NCBI GenBank assembly: GCA_938023885.1 | Contig: CALJCU010000244.1 | Coordinates: 1-6,004, forward strand | DNA: 6,004 bases | Source: an uncultured Prevotella sp. | Lineage (GTDB): Bacteria > Bacteroidota > Bacteroidia > Bacteroidales > Bacteroidaceae | Direction: 5' to 3' | In this document: positions 5,751 to 6,004 of the stretch, in pieces | Layout: each line of letters starts with the position of its first letter | Numbering within the stretch: position 1 is the first letter of the stretch | The notes under the pieces: model-generated | What the model was told of the DNA's origin: nothing | Databases searched by the model: none | Seen by the model: the letters and a program-made list of their open reading frames with translations, nothing else | Translations under genes and position numbers: made by a program

Positions 5751-6004
5751 ATGAACAACGAAATACAATTCCTACTATACAATAGTCCTGAAGGTGGTGA
5801 AAACGTACAAGTACTTGTCAAGGATGAAACTATATGGATGACACAAAAAGCTATATCACAGCTTTTTGATTGTACTGTAGATAATGTAGGGCTACACCTG
5901 AGAAATATTTTCAAGGAAGGAGAATTAAGCGAAATATCAACTACCGAGAAATTCTCGGTAGTTCAAAAAGAAGGAAAACGTAACGTTAATAGAGAATTGA
6001 CATT
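5751..6004 (+). CDS. RhuM-family protein, N-terminal part (truncated by window end)
   Basis: The first 84 codons of a gene that runs off the right edge. The order of motifs fits the RhuM family (Virulence_RhuM): FLLYNSPEGGENVQVLV (7-23), DETIWMTQKAISQLFD (25-40), an HxRNIFKEGEL segment (49-59) and the TTEKFSVVQKEGKRNVNREL region (64-83) that precedes the family's YNLDAIIxVGYRVNS block. That block would fall just outside the window. Residues 29-55 resemble a helix-turn-helix. RhuM was named from a Salmonella pathogenicity-island gene; its biochemical role is not settled, and family members are common on accessory islands. Some members carry a C-terminal Fic/Doc domain, which cannot be checked here. 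The ATG at 5751 follows a good promoter. A 25-bp palindrome lies inside the gene. The gene is AT-rich and divergent from fic. Confidence 0.85.
   Translation, partial: MNNEIQFLLYNSPEGGENVQVLVKDETIWMTQKAISQLFDCTVDNVGLHLRNIFKEGELSEISTTEKFSVVQKEGKRNVNRELT
5939..5963. repeat. Perfect 25-bp palindrome inside the RhuM-like coding sequence
   Basis: AACTACCGAGAA (5939-5950) and TTCTCGGTAGTT (5952-5963) are perfect 12-bp inverted arms around a single A (5951). The DNA encodes part of the STTEKFSVVQ stretch of the RhuM-like protein. With a 1-nt centre it is better suited to protein binding on DNA (or to a cruciform) than to a stable RNA loop, although the RNA could still fold with the stem partly opened. 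Confidence 0.8.

Noticed and set aside
5705..5914. A 69-codon minus-strand open frame across the RhuM-like promoter and 5' end
   Set aside because: It is a shadow of the RhuM-like gene, which has clear family motifs and its own promoter.

Overview
The window looks like chromosomal DNA from a Bacteroidota bacterium, most likely a Prevotella/Segatella-type Bacteroidales. Three things support this. The methionyl-tRNA synthetase is of the Bacteroidales kind, with a KISTS loop and a C-terminal tRNA-binding domain. Perfect TAnnTTTG promoter -7 boxes lie before three genes. The start codons are preceded by A-rich leaders rather than Shine-Dalgarno sequences.

Layout from left to right. (1) Bases 1-161 hold the 3' end of a Fur-family metalloregulator gene (+ strand). 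(2) A 98-bp gap follows, with a GC-rich palindrome at 209-231. (3) Bases 260-2014 encode a secreted protein made of two tandem alpha/beta-hydrolase (carbohydrate-esterase-like) domains, each with a complete candidate catalytic triad. (4) Bases 2093-4168 encode methionyl-tRNA synthetase (metG) behind its own promoter. Shortly after its stop codon there is a very strong 19-bp-stem hairpin (4204-4247), probably a terminator.

After metG the DNA changes character. The GC content falls from a little under 60% to about 35% on sampled lines, and the genes become accessory. (5) Bases 4422-5456 (- strand) encode a Fic-domain protein with an N-terminal winged-helix-like region and an inhibitory-helix motif. 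The catalytic His of its Fic motif is Gln. (6) A 294-bp divergent intergenic region carries promoters for both flanking genes and a 9-bp inverted repeat. (7) From 5751 to the right edge lies the 5' part of a RhuM-family gene, with a perfect 25-bp palindrome (12-bp arms) inside the coding sequence.

The housekeeping half (Fur, esterase, MetRS) shows no shared pathway; the genes appear merely adjacent. The right-hand pair, fic and rhuM, is the part most likely to form a mobile or accessory system. Fic and RhuM domains are known to occur together, sometimes in one protein, and here they are divergently transcribed in AT-rich DNA. Whether the pair works as a unit is an inference.
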